Of a stretch of 64,000 nt of DNA, positions 31,172 through 40,102 are shown in pieces. This DNA comes from CAZCPB01 sp044223975 (GTDB lineage: Bacteria > Planctomycetota > Phycisphaerae > Phycisphaerales > UBA1924): NCBI GenBank assembly GCA_044223975.1, contig JBGALI010000011.1:87107-151106 (forward strand), written 5' to 3'. The position numbers and the translations under genes are program-made. The notes beneath the pieces are model-generated. The model was not told where the DNA came from and did not search any database. It saw only the letters and a list, made by a program, of their open reading frames with translations. Position 1 is the first letter of the stretch. Each line of letters opens with the position of its first letter.

Positions 31172-32491
31172 TCAGTGACGGCCGCCACGACCGCCACCGC
31201 CACCGCCGCCCCCTCGGCCGCTGGCGCCGGCGAAGCTCGCACGAGCGCCGCCACCGCCGCTGGGAGCGCCGTGGTATGCGCTGCCGCCGCCGCCCGACCC
31301 GCCGCGGCTGTAGGCGCTGCTTGACCCGCTGCGGTAGGAACCGCCCACGGCAACGTTGGAGCCGCCGTAATTGCCGGAGGCATAGTTAAACGACACGGCC
31401 ACGGAGCTGCCCCCGCCGCACCCGCCCCAGCCGCTGCCGCAATACGACGGGCGGCAGACGGGAGCGCAGTATCGGGGCGCGTAGTAGCGGGGAGCGCAGT
31501 AGCCATATCCGGCGTAGCCGTACGCGGGGTAGGCGTATCCGGGATAGCCGTAACCGTATCCGAAGCCGATGCTGCCGGAGCCCCAGCCGTACCCGACGGC
31601 GATGGACCACGATGAACTCGGCACGTAGGCCGCTTCCTGCACGTACACCGGCGCGGTGTAGATGGGCGCGGGCTGCACGATCACGGGCTGCTGGACGACG
31701 ACGGGTTGCTGGACCACCACCGGCTGCTGCGTATAGACCGGCTGCTGCACGACCACGGGCGCCGGGGCGGGCTGGGCCTGCGTGTACACGGTGTTCGAGG
31801 CGGCCGGCGCCGGGGCGCTGGCGGCGGGGAGCGGCTGGCTGTAGGCCGAGGGCGCGCTGGCCACGGTGGCGCCGCCGCGGTAGAAGTTCGTGAAGCGCTG
31901 CTGCGCATCGGCGCTGATGGCGATCGCATAGGCGCTCACCCGATCGGCGTCGACGGTGGGCCGGCCGGAGGCCGGCGAGATGTCGTAGACCCATTCGCCG
32001 ACCACGGCGCCGCGGCGCACGTCGACGATCTGGTAGCTCGTCCGCAGCTGCGGGCCCGCGCTCGCCGAGGTCCTGGCCTCGGTGACCATCGCAACCACGA
32101 CCTCCGCGCGGGTCTGCTCGGCGATCATGGCCGCGGCGCGACGGACATCCGTTGAGGCGACCGCTCCGATCGCAGAATCGCGCGAGGCGCGCGAGGAGGA
32201 TTCATCGGGGACCATGATGACCTCTCCCGAGCGAAGCATGTCGCGCGTGCGCGAGGCGAGCAGTCCGGCCTGCGCCGAGAGGTCGTTGGACGGGTGGGCC
32301 AAGTCGGGCAGATAGAAGTCGACCACGGCCACAATCGGCCGGCCCGCGCTGCGGTAGGCGTCGGCGAAGGTGAACACGGGCGCCTGCGCCGATGGCGGCA
32401 GCGGGAGGCGGTCGGTCTGGGCGAAGCCGGGGGCGCTGAACGCCCCCATCGCCAGGGCGGGCAGGAGGGAACGCAAGGTTCGCGATTTCAC
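31172..32491 (-). CDS. Exported protein with LpoB/CsgG-like N-domain and Gly/Tyr-rich tail
   Basis: A 439-residue exported protein (GTG 32491 with GGAGA upstream; signal peptide ends near residue 25). Residues about 35-200 resemble the CsgG/LpoB-like fold (IVAVVDFYLPDLA, LRSGEVIMVPDESSSRASRD, AMIAEQTRAEVVVAMVTEAR, YQIVDVRRGAVVGEWVYDIS). Next come tandem QQPVVV/QQPVIV pseudo-repeats (about 270-305) and a Tyr/Gly-rich segment (GYGWGSGSIGFGYGYGYPGY). The C-terminus is Gly/Ser-rich. It lies 147 bases upstream of the LpoB-like pair, same strand, and is probably part of the same envelope system. The low-complexity tail may be surface-exposed. Confidence 0.65.
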   Translation of the reverse strand: MKSRTLRSLLPALAMGAFSAPGFAQTDRLPLPPSAQAPVFTFADAYRSAGRPIVAVVDFYLPDLAHPSNDLSAQAGLLASRTRDMLRSGEVIMVPDESSSRASRDSAIGAVASTDVRRAAAMIAEQTRAEVVVAMVTEARTSASAGPQLRTSYQIVDVRRGAVVGEWVYDISPASGRPTVDADRVSAYAIAISADAQQRFTNFYRGGATVASAPSAYSQPLPAASAPAPAASNTVYTQAQPAPAPVVVQQPVYTQQPVVVQQPVVVQQPVIVQPAPIYTAPVYVQEAAYVPSSSWSIAVGYGWGSGSIGFGYGYGYPGYAYPAYGYAGYGYCAPRYYAPRYCAPVCRPSYCGSGWGGCGGGSSVAVSFNYASGNYGGSNVAVGGSYRSGSSSAYSRGGSGGGGSAYHGAPSGGGGARASFAGASGRGGGGGGGGRGGRH

Positions 32492-32678
32492 GGCTGATCT
32501 CCGCACGAAGATAGTGCCCACTGAATCTAGTACGCGCTGGGGGCTCGGAAGTTCCAGCGAAGTGCGGATGCCATCGGGCGCTCGGGCGGGCCGTGCGGCG
32601 GGATGTGTATCTATTCTGTTAGGGTCGGGGCTCTTGGGGGTTGCCGGGGACGTGCGAATTCGGGGAGGCGTGTCGGCG

Positions 32679-33383
32679 TCAGGGGCTGGGCACCAGAATC
32701 GTCGTGCCGTTGCTCTCGTCGCGCTCACCGACGATGCACGCGACCACGACCCCGGCCACGGCTTCCGGTGTCAGCGTCTTTGCCTTGGGGATGGTGGTGG
32801 CGGGGAAATTGGCGCGCAGCATGTCGGTCTCGACGGCGCCCGGCGCGACGGCGAAGGCGCGCACGCCGATAGTGCGGCCTTCCTTGGCACAGGCCTGGGC
32901 CAGCATGTTCACGGATGCCTTTGCCGCGGCGTAGGCGATGAAGCCGGGGAAGGGATCGACGGTGGCCATGGATGAGACGTTGACGATGCAGCCGGAGCGT
33001 TGACGTCGGAAGAACGGCCACACGCTGGCGATGGCGACCACCGGGGCGGTGGCGTTGGTATCGAAGCACTCCCGGATCGCGTCGAGGCCGAGGCGGTCGA
33101 TCGGGCCCATGGGCGCGGCGCCGGCGTTGTTGATGAGTGCATCAACGCGCCCGAACGTGCTGGAGATGGTGTCGAGGGCGCGCTGGAGTTGCTCGGGGTT
33201 GGCGACGTTGGCCGGCACGGCCATCCAGGGCGTGGTGAGCACGGCGCCGGTGCCGTTCAGGCGCTCGGCGCGGCGGCCGATGAGCCCGAGCCGGTAGCCG
33301 CGCTGGCTGAGGAGGGTCGCGACGGCGCGGCCGATTCCGGAGCCTGCGCCGGTCACGATCGCTACGGGGGCAACATCGCTCAT
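32679..33383 (-). CDS. Short-chain dehydrogenase/reductase
   Basis: A 234-residue classical SDR. The dinucleotide motif TGAGSGIG is at residues 11-18, with NNAG, VSSMATVDP (catalytic Ser) and YAAAK (catalytic Tyr and Lys) following in order. The shift of the usual GRR (LIGRRAERL) after the second strand suggests NADP(H) preference. The substrate is unknown. The ATG overlaps the stop of cinA by four bases (ATGA, 33380-33383), so the two are co-translated. A link to CinA function is not obvious, and the pairing may only reflect operon packing. Confidence 0.92.
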   Translation of the reverse strand: MSDVAPVAIVTGAGSGIGRAVATLLSQRGYRLGLIGRRAERLNGTGAVLTTPWMAVPANVANPEQLQRALDTISSTFGRVDALINNAGAAPMGPIDRLGLDAIRECFDTNATAPVVAIASVWPFFRRQRSGCIVNVSSMATVDPFPGFIAYAAAKASVNMLAQACAKEGRTIGVRAFAVAPGAVETDMLRANFPATTIPKAKTLTPEAVAGVVVACIVGERDESNGTTILVPSP

Positions 33384-34687
33384 GAGGTCACGTGCTCCTC
33401 GGTCTGGCGAAGAAGTTTCGTTGCGGCAGCGCCCTTCAGATACAGGAAGAGCATCATCATGGCCGCCCGGGCGGACCACTCGCGGACGGACTGGCGGTCG
33501 CCGCCGCCCATGTTGAAGCGGCGCGAAACGACGGGCGTGTCGCTGCCGTGGCGTGCGGCCAGGGCGATCCAGACGGTGCCGACGGGCTTGTCGGGGCTGC
33601 CGCCGTCGGGGCCGGCGACGCCGGTGATCGAAAGGGCAAAGTCGGCGGCGGCGCGGTCCAGGGCGCCGCGGGCCATGGTCTCGGCGGTGTGGTGGCTGAC
33701 GGCGCCGTGGGCGGCGATGATCGAGGCGGGCACTCCGACCTGCGACGACTTCATCTCGTTGCTGTAAGTGATCCAGCCGCCGACGAACACGGCCGAGGCG
33801 CCGGGCACCTCGGTGAACATCGAGCCGAGCAAGCCACCGGTGCAGCTCTCGGCGACGGCGAGGGTGCGGGCCCGGGTGCGGAGCTCAGAGAGCACGGCCT
33901 GCTGCAGCGTGGTGTCGCCCTCGCCGAAGCAATAAGGAACGGCGGCGGCGCGGGCGGCGCGGACCGTTTCGTCCATGGCCCGGGCGGCGTCGGAGATTGA
34001 GCCCGTCGCGTCGTAGCGGACACGGATGCTCACCACGCCGCCGGAGGCGGTGGTGCCGACGAGCGGGTTTCTCGTGCGGTCCATCAGCCGCCCCAGGCGC
34101 GCGGCGAGTTCGCTCTCGCCGATGCCGTAGCAGTGCAGCGCGTGCGTGCGCACGGTGCGCCCGGGGGCGGGGACCAGACGCGGGCGTACGTGCGCCTCGA
34201 ACATCGCCGACATCTCGGCCGGAGGTCCGGGCAGGCAGAAGACATCGCAAGCGCCGATTCTGGCGGCCAGGCCCGGCGCGGTGCCGCGCTCGTTCGAGAG
34301 ACATGCAGCGCGCGAGGGGCGTTGGGCCTGAACGCGGTTGATGGCGTTCATTTCTCTGCCACGCCCCGAGAACCACCGCTTGACACTTTCCAGGGCGGCG
34401 GGGTCTTCGATGAGCACGTCGTCCGTGGCCCGCGCGAGTGCGCCGCGGCAGAGGTCGTCGGCGGTGGGGCCCAGGCCGCCGGTTGAGATGAGCAGGTCGG
34501 CGCTTGCGGCGAGGCGTTGGAGGGCCGCGACCGTGGCCTCGAGGTCGTCAGGAACGGTCACGTGCTCGACCACTTCGATTCCCAGGTCAAGAAGTCGAGC
34601 CGAGAGCCACCGGCTGTTGGTGTCCAAACGCTGGCCTAGGGTCAGCTCGTCGCCCATGGAGAGGATGGCGGCCTTGGCGTGGGGCAC
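33380..34687 (-). CDS. cinA: CinA, competence/damage-inducible protein (NMN deamidase type)
   Basis: A 435-residue protein with both CinA halves: an N-terminal MoCF/CinA domain (ILSMGDELTLGQRLDTNSRW, STGGLGPTADD, PGPPAEM) and a C-terminal amidohydrolase domain (AVAESCTGGLLGSMFTEVPGAS, ITGVAGPDGG). Characterised members hydrolyse ADP-ribose and deamidate nicotinamide mononucleotide in NAD recycling. The start is GTG 34687, because a TACGCT -10 at 34693-34698 ends five bases upstream; the in-frame TTG 34693 would overlap that promoter. It is coupled to the downstream SDR gene. Confidence 0.93.
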   Translation of the reverse strand: MPHAKAAILSMGDELTLGQRLDTNSRWLSARLLDLGIEVVEHVTVPDDLEATVAALQRLAASADLLISTGGLGPTADDLCRGALARATDDVLIEDPAALESVKRWFSGRGREMNAINRVQAQRPSRAACLSNERGTAPGLAARIGACDVFCLPGPPAEMSAMFEAHVRPRLVPAPGRTVRTHALHCYGIGESELAARLGRLMDRTRNPLVGTTASGGVVSIRVRYDATGSISDAARAMDETVRAARAAAVPYCFGEGDTTLQQAVLSELRTRARTLAVAESCTGGLLGSMFTEVPGASAVFVGGWITYSNEMKSSQVGVPASIIAAHGAVSHHTAETMARGALDRAAADFALSITGVAGPDGGSPDKPVGTVWIALAARHGSDTPVVSRRFNMGGGDRQSVREWSARAAMMMLFLYLKGAAATKLLRQTEEHVTS

Positions 34688-34692
34688 GGGCA

Positions 34693-34698
34693 AGCGTA
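34693..34698 (-). promoter_or_regulatory. -10 hexamer TACGCT, leaderless start of cinA
   Basis: TACGCT on the minus strand ends five bases before GTG 34687, in the short gap after pyruvate kinase. Confidence 0.55.
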
Positions 34699-34762
34699 GA
34701 AGCCGGCGAAGGGAGTGGCTTGGCGAGGCGCCCGATGAATTCGCATCGATTCGCGGCCCGGG

Positions 34763-36328
34763 TCAGGCGCCGTGCGCGTGGTGAGCCGTGGAGGGCTCGC
34801 CGACGCGGTGGATGGTGATCGTGTTGGTGGCCTTGGCCTGCCCGAGGGGGCGGCCGGCGACGATGACGACCGAATCGCCCCGGGCGCAGATGCCGCGGGA
34901 GAGGAGGAATTCGTCGACCGAAGCGGTCCAATCGGAGATTCTCCCGGTCTCGGGCGGCCGCGAGCAGACGGGGATGACGCCGCCCAGCAGCGTCATGCGC
35001 CGGGTCGACACCGCGTCAGAGGAGTACGAGATGATCGGGACGTGCAGGTTGTTCTGGCTGAGGTAGCGGGCGGTGCCGCCGCGCTGCGACCAGCACACGA
35101 CGGCCTTGGCGTGCAGGTCCGCGGCGATGAGGGCAGCCCCGTGGGCGAGGGCGGCGGTGCCCTTGTGGCGTTCCTCGAGGCGGGTGGGGTTGGACGACGC
35201 CGTGCGCGGCATGTGCGCGAGGCGGTCTTCGGCGGCGCTGGCGATGCGGCGCATGGTCTCGACGACGAGGGCGGGGTGCTTGCCGGCGGCGGTCTCGGCC
35301 GAGAGCATCACGGCGTCGGCGCCGTCGAAGATGGCGTTGGCGACGTCGCTGGCCTCGGCGCGGGTGGGCATGACATTCTCGATCATGGTCTCGAGCATCT
35401 GTGTCGCGACGATGCAGGGCTTGCCCATCGCGGCGCACACCGAAAGGATTTCCTTCTGGGCCACGGGCACGCGGGCGATGTCCATCTCGACACCCAGGTC
35501 GCCGCGGGCGACCATGATGCCGTCGGAGGCGGCGACGATGCGGTCGAGGTCGGCGAGGGCCTGGGGCTTCTCGATCTTGGCGATCACGGGCATCCAGCAC
35601 GCCGCGTGACGGTCGTCGTGCTCGGCGCCGGCCGGGCAGCGGGCGGCGAGGTTTCTCTTAAGTTCGATGACTTCCTCGGCGCGGCGGACGAAGCTCAGGG
35701 CCAGGAAGTCCATCTGGTTCTTGAACGCCCAGTCGACGCACTCCCAGTCGCGGGGGCTGATGGCGGGCGCGGACATCACGCTCTGCGGGAGGTTGATCCC
35801 CTTGCCGCTGGTAACGAGACCGCCGACGATGACGCGGCAGCGCAGCTCGCCCTCTTTCGCGCGGGATTCGACGGCCAGCATGCGGACGGCGCCGTCGTTG
35901 ATGAGGACCTTCTGACCGGGCTTGACCTCGTCGATCATCTGCGGGTAGGTCGTGGGGAAGACCGCGACCGACTGGCCGGAGGCGTTCTTCTCGATGAACG
36001 CGAGATCCACGCCGCGCCGGATGACGGCGTCCTGCCCTGACTCGAGCGTGATGCCGCCGTCGGGCACCTTGCCGATGCGCACCTTGGGCCCCTGCAGGTC
36101 GCCGAGGCACCCGACGGGGCGGCGGAGTTCGGCGCTGACGCGGCGGACGGTGTCAAGACGCTTCTGATGGGAGTCGAAGTCGCCGTGCGAGAAGTTGAAA
36201 CGGAAGACGCTGACGCCGGCCTCGATGAGGCGGCGGACCATCTCCGGCGAGTCCGAGGCGGGTCCGATCGTCGCGACAATTTTGGCGAGCATCGGCGCGG
36301 AGTCGAGGGATTCGGTCGGTGCGGTCAT
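34763..36328 (-). CDS. pyk: Pyruvate kinase
   Basis: A 521-residue enzyme converting phosphoenolpyruvate and ADP to pyruvate and ATP. All family blocks are present: VATIGPASDSPEMVRRLIEA, VFRFNFSHG, GDLQGPKVRIGKV, the active-site MPVIAKIEKPQAL and IMVARGDLGVEMDIARVPV, and the ADP/K+ region ATQMLETMIENVMPTRAEAS. A short extra loop (ARCPAGAEHDDRHAACWM, about 245-262) precedes the KIEKP motif. GATAAT six bases before the ATG, without a ribosome-binding site, predicts a leaderless message. It stands alone between cinA and the solute-binding gene. Confidence 0.97.
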   Translation of the reverse strand: MTAPTESLDSAPMLAKIVATIGPASDSPEMVRRLIEAGVSVFRFNFSHGDFDSHQKRLDTVRRVSAELRRPVGCLGDLQGPKVRIGKVPDGGITLESGQDAVIRRGVDLAFIEKNASGQSVAVFPTTYPQMIDEVKPGQKVLINDGAVRMLAVESRAKEGELRCRVIVGGLVTSGKGINLPQSVMSAPAISPRDWECVDWAFKNQMDFLALSFVRRAEEVIELKRNLAARCPAGAEHDDRHAACWMPVIAKIEKPQALADLDRIVAASDGIMVARGDLGVEMDIARVPVAQKEILSVCAAMGKPCIVATQMLETMIENVMPTRAEASDVANAIFDGADAVMLSAETAAGKHPALVVETMRRIASAAEDRLAHMPRTASSNPTRLEERHKGTAALAHGAALIAADLHAKAVVCWSQRGGTARYLSQNNLHVPIISYSSDAVSTRRMTLLGGVIPVCSRPPETGRISDWTASVDEFLLSRGICARGDSVVIVAGRPLGQAKATNTITIHRVGEPSTAHHAHGA

Positions 36329-36334
36329 GGACTG

Positions 36335-36340
36335 ATTATC
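36335..36340 (-). promoter_or_regulatory. -10 hexamer GATAAT, leaderless start of pyk
   Basis: GATAAT on the minus strand ends six bases before ATG 36328. Confidence 0.55.
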
Positions 36341-36369
36341 GGCGAGAACGGCGGCAGCGGTGAGGCCGT

Positions 36370-37980
36370 TCAGGGTGCCGTGCGGGAGAGTTCGAGGATG
36401 CGGAGGTAGTTGCCCCGGAAGAACGCGGTGTAGCCGATCAGGATGTCGGCCAGCGTGCCCGTCTTCTTGGCCTGGTCCCAGCGTTCCTTGATCGCCTTGA
36501 AGTTCTGCGGCGTGAAGTCGAGCTCCGCACCGTCCTGTGTTCGAGTGGTGGGGAACGAGTAGAAAAGAGTCTCCATCTCGGCGAGACGATCGTGAGGGAA
36601 CGAGGGGTTGTTCCGGGCCCGGATGAGGGCGGTCCACGCGGCGCGCTGCTCGTCGGCGATGTCGCACGAGAAGGCACCCATCATGATCCCGATCGCGTCG
36701 CGCCACCCGGCGGGCTTGACCTTGGTGGCCAGCTCGAACGGGTTCACCTTGTCGATCATGAAGCTCTGGTACTTGTCGTACATGAACCTCGAGACCGGCA
36801 TGCGTCGGAGGGCGTAGTCCTCGGGGCCCATCGGGCGACCGTCGGGGCCCTTGGGGTTGGACTGGCCTTCCTTGCTGCTTGTCGGCGGGAACTGCCAGAG
36901 CGCCTGGCCCTCGTCGCTCAAGCAGAAGCGCACGAAGCGGCGCGCCATCTCCGGGTTGGGCCCGCCGCGGAGAATTGAAACAGGGTCTGCGTCGATCGAC
37001 GTGGCGCCCTTGGGATCGACGTAGCCCACGCGGCTGTCGCGGACGTCGTGCCCGGGGGGCACCACGGCTTGGGCCTGGTTTCTTCCGTAGAAGTCGATGG
37101 CCAGGCCCATGGCCGCCTCGCCGTGCGCGACGTCGATGGGGGGCTTGGTGGACTGGTTGGTGAAGTAGCGCGTGTTGGCGCACATCTCGCGGATGAGCCG
37201 CCAGCCCTTTTCCCAGCCGTAGTAGCTCAGGATGGCGTCGAGCGAGGTGGTGATCGAGCCGGACTGACGCGGGTCGGAGAGGGCGACGTTTCCGACGAGC
37301 TCGGGGCGGGCGAGGTCCTCGAAGGATGTCGGCTCCGGGACCTTGAGGCTGGCGAGCAGGTCCTTGTTGTACACGATGCCGAAGCACGAGAGCGCGGTGC
37401 CGATCCAGTATTGGCCCGGGTCGCCCTTGGCCGGGTCGCCGGGGTCGTAGAGGTACGCCACGCCGACCTGGTTGGGGCCGAACCAGGCGTCCATATCTTC
37501 CCTTGAAAACCCCGCGGGAACGCTCATGGAGATGTACGTGAGCTTCTTCTCCGCACCGGTTGCGCCCTGCACCGTTGTTTCGGCGAAGACGTCCTTGGAT
37601 GTTTTCAGGCGACCGTGGTCGTAGGAGCCGCCGCCCATCATGAGATCGATCGGGATGACGCCGGGTTGGCAGGTGCCGTCGGGGGCGATCTCGCCGCCGC
37701 GGATGGCCGCGTTGTACTTGGAGACCAGCTGCTTGACGATCTCGCTGGTGCCTCCGGGAACCAGCCACACGACCCGGGCGGGCTCGTGGTACTCGCGTTC
37801 GTGCCAGCGCTTGAACGCCCTCTCAAACTCGAGCCTGATCTGCGAGACGTGGGGGGAGACGATGACGACGGTCTTGAGGTCCTTTTCGCGGGCGTCGCGT
37901 GCCGCGGCGGGGCGCATAAGGAACGGGATGCCGATGATGACGGCCAGGAGGAGCAGGATGAGCGCACGCCCGCGGGACAT
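36370..37980 (-). CDS. Extracellular solute-binding protein (periplasmic type 2)
   Basis: A 536-residue exported protein (signal/anchor helix LILLLLAVIIGIPFLM). The fold is an iron(III)/thiamine/polyamine-type binding protein: VVIVSPHVSQIRLEFERAFK, WLVPGGTSEIVKQLVSKYN, GTALSCFGIVYNKDLLASL and VALSDPRQSGSITTSLDAIL. These capture a small ligand for an ABC importer. No permease or ATPase is adjacent, so it is an orphan in this window. It is longer than common members (about 330-350), with extra C-terminal helices (TGTLADILIGYTAFF). The leaderless TACACT promoter is at 37987. Ligand unknown. Confidence 0.85.
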   Translation of the reverse strand: MSRGRALILLLLAVIIGIPFLMRPAAARDAREKDLKTVVIVSPHVSQIRLEFERAFKRWHEREYHEPARVVWLVPGGTSEIVKQLVSKYNAAIRGGEIAPDGTCQPGVIPIDLMMGGGSYDHGRLKTSKDVFAETTVQGATGAEKKLTYISMSVPAGFSREDMDAWFGPNQVGVAYLYDPGDPAKGDPGQYWIGTALSCFGIVYNKDLLASLKVPEPTSFEDLARPELVGNVALSDPRQSGSITTSLDAILSYYGWEKGWRLIREMCANTRYFTNQSTKPPIDVAHGEAAMGLAIDFYGRNQAQAVVPPGHDVRDSRVGYVDPKGATSIDADPVSILRGGPNPEMARRFVRFCLSDEGQALWQFPPTSSKEGQSNPKGPDGRPMGPEDYALRRMPVSRFMYDKYQSFMIDKVNPFELATKVKPAGWRDAIGIMMGAFSCDIADEQRAAWTALIRARNNPSFPHDRLAEMETLFYSFPTTRTQDGAELDFTPQNFKAIKERWDQAKKTGTLADILIGYTAFFRGNYLRILELSRTAP

Positions 37981-37986
37981 GGCCGG

Positions 37987-37992
37987 AGTGTA
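37987..37992 (-). promoter_or_regulatory. -10 hexamer TACACT, leaderless start of the solute-binding gene
   Basis: TACACT on the minus strand ends six bases before ATG 37980. Confidence 0.6.
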
Positions 37993-38056
37993 GTGATCGC
38001 CAAGGGGGGCGCGAAGGGCCGGCGACGACGTGTGTTGCTCCGGCGGTCCTCGCCAG

Positions 38057-38062
38057 TACCAT
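38057..38062 (+). promoter_or_regulatory. -10 hexamer TACCAT upstream of the M61 peptidase gene
   Basis: TACCAT lies about 40 bases before GTG 38103, giving a leader of about 34 nt with GGAGA as ribosome-binding site. Confidence 0.4.
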
Positions 38063-38102
38063 GGGCCCAAGGGCAGGGGTTCGTGGGCCGGAGAATCACC
38101 GC

Positions 38103-40082
38103 GTGAAGACGCCTTGCATGTCGTTCGTGGTCGCGTGCGTGACGGGCGTGTTCGTGGCATTCGCGGGCGCGGCTGGTGCCGAAGGCTCGCCGGCCCGCGA
38201 CGGGCCACGCGTCGAGTACACCGTGCGGCTCCCCGAGCCGCAGACCCAGATGGTCGAGATGTCGGTGGTCCTGCACGGGCTGACCGGCGACGCGATCGAC
38301 CTGTGCCTGCCGGTGTGGCGCCCTGGCCGGTACGTGGTGCTCGACCCCAGCGGGACGGTGCGCGAGGCCCGGGCGCGATCGGGGGACGGTCGGACGCTCG
38401 AGATCGTCAAGACGGACAAGTCCACCTGGCGCGTGTCGACGGGCGGGGCCCCGGAGATCGTGGTCGACTACCGCGTCTACGCCAACAACTTGGGCGAGCG
38501 CACCCGTCACGTGGACGACACGCACGCATTCCTCTCGCCGGCAAGCGTGTTCATGTACGCGCCGTCGCTGCGGGACGAGCCGCTGGAGGTGCACGTCGAT
38601 GCGCCGCAGGGGTGGCGCGTCGCGACGGGGCTGGAGCACGACCCTGCCGACGAGAGGACGGTCCGGGCGCCGAACTACGACGTGCTGGTCGACTCGCCGC
38701 TGGAGATCGGCGTGCAGGAGCGGGCGGAGTTCGACGTCGACGGTGTTCCGCACGAGATCGTGGTGTGGTGGGGCGGGAAGCCGAGCGTGGCGAGCCCACC
38801 GGCGCGTCCGAAGTACTTTGACCTGGAGCGGATGCGGGCGGACTTTGCCCGGATCGTCCGGGCGCAGCGGGACGTGTTCGGGGACCTGCCGTACACGAGG
38901 TACGTGTACATCTTCCACGCCGCCGCGGGGGTGAGCGGGGGCACGGAGCACCTGAATTCGTTCGTGATCCAGGCCGCGCCGTCGAGGTTTTACACCGAGA
39001 GCGGCTACCGGGCGTTCCTCTCGACGGTGTCGCACGAGATGTTCCACACGTGGAACGTCAAGCAACTGCGGCCCGCGGCGTTGAAGCCGTACGACTACCA
39101 GCACGAGAACTACTCGGACCTGCTGTGGGTCGCCGAAGGAACGACGACGTACTACCAGGGGCTGGTGCTGGTGCGCGCGGGGCTCATGAAGCCCGACGCG
39201 TACCTGAAGAGCGTGGGGGACAGCATCGATTCGATCCGTCGCCGCCCGGGGGCGACGGTGCAGAGCGTCGAGGACGCGAGCGTGAACTCGTGGGTGATGT
39301 TCAACCGCACCAACGCCGACGGGGTGAACTCGACGGTGTCGTTCTACGAGTCGGGGCAGCTGGCGAGCCTGGTGCTCGACATGGAGATCCGGCGGGCGTC
39401 GGCGGGGAAGGCTTCGCTCGATGATCTGATGCGCGACCTGTACCGGCGGTTCCCGCTCGCCGGCCCGGGGTACGCGCGCGCGGACGTCATCGACAGCGCC
39501 AAGAAGCTCGGGTTCGAGGGAGCGCCCGAGTTCTTCGACCGGTGCGTGGGGGGCGTGGAGCCCCTGGACTTCGAGCACGCGCTGGAGTGCGTGGGGCTGG
39601 CGGTGTCGCGCGGCAAGGGCGGGGGCGCAAAGCCGGGCGCGGACGCGGCGGAGGATTCGGGCGGCGCGGACGAAGCCACGCCGTACCTGGGCCTGAACGT
39701 CGAGACGCGTGACGGAGCGGTCGTGGTATCGAGCGTACTGGCCGATGGTCCGGCGTACGCGGCAGGCTTGATGGCCGGTGATGTGCTGGTCGCGCTCAAT
39801 GGCGAGCGCGTCCGCGCCGGGGCCTGGAACGACATGGCGGGGAGGTTGCGTCCGGGCGAGCCGGCGAAGATCACGCTGTTCCGCATGGAGGTGCTGCGCG
39901 AGCACTCGGTCGAGCCGCAGGCGCGCCCGTCGGCGCCGTGGAAAGTGTCGCGCGTCGAGTCACCGACCGAGTCGCAGCGTGCCGAGTACCAGCGGTGGCT
40001 CGGCCAGCCATGGCCCCGCGAGAAGAGCGATGCGGGCAAGGGATCGGCGGTCGCGCCGGCCGGGGATGCGCGTTCGGAGTGA
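38103..40082 (+). CDS. M61-family glycyl aminopeptidase-like protease with PDZ domain
   Basis: A 659-residue exported protein. The zinc motif HEMFHTWNVKQLRP (His311, Glu312, His315) and the downstream third ligand region LWVAEGTTTYYQGL are characteristic of M61 metallopeptidases. An N-terminal beta-rich domain precedes the catalytic domain, and a C-terminal PDZ domain (about 525-615: YLGLNVETRDGAVVVSSVLA, AGLMAGDVLVALNGE) follows. Relatives cleave N-terminal Gly or Ala from peptides. GTG 38103 with GGAGA upstream starts the signal peptide MKTPCMSFVVACVTGVFVAF. The secreted location suggests extracellular peptide breakdown. Confidence 0.93.
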   Translation: MKTPCMSFVVACVTGVFVAFAGAAGAEGSPARDGPRVEYTVRLPEPQTQMVEMSVVLHGLTGDAIDLCLPVWRPGRYVVLDPSGTVREARARSGDGRTLEIVKTDKSTWRVSTGGAPEIVVDYRVYANNLGERTRHVDDTHAFLSPASVFMYAPSLRDEPLEVHVDAPQGWRVATGLEHDPADERTVRAPNYDVLVDSPLEIGVQERAEFDVDGVPHEIVVWWGGKPSVASPPARPKYFDLERMRADFARIVRAQRDVFGDLPYTRYVYIFHAAAGVSGGTEHLNSFVIQAAPSRFYTESGYRAFLSTVSHEMFHTWNVKQLRPAALKPYDYQHENYSDLLWVAEGTTTYYQGLVLVRAGLMKPDAYLKSVGDSIDSIRRRPGATVQSVEDASVNSWVMFNRTNADGVNSTVSFYESGQLASLVLDMEIRRASAGKASLDDLMRDLYRRFPLAGPGYARADVIDSAKKLGFEGAPEFFDRCVGGVEPLDFEHALECVGLAVSRGKGGGAKPGADAAEDSGGADEATPYLGLNVETRDGAVVVSSVLADGPAYAAGLMAGDVLVALNGERVRAGAWNDMAGRLRPGEPAKITLFRMEVLREHSVEPQARPSAPWKVSRVESPTESQRAEYQRWLGQPWPREKSDAGKGSAVAPAGDARSE

Positions 40083-40102
40083 CCGGGCCGGGATCGGTCC
40101 GG

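Noticed and set aside
34688..34693. TTG start for CinA
   Set aside because: It overlaps the TACGCT hexamer proposed as -10. GTG 34687 follows it by five bases and fits the leaderless pattern.
34763..37768. 1001-codon open frame on the minus strand joining the solute-binding and pyruvate kinase regions
   Set aside because: The first part is a frame-shifted shadow of the solute-binding gene (36370-37980). Only the pyk part (from 36328) is real, with its own GATAAT-linked start.
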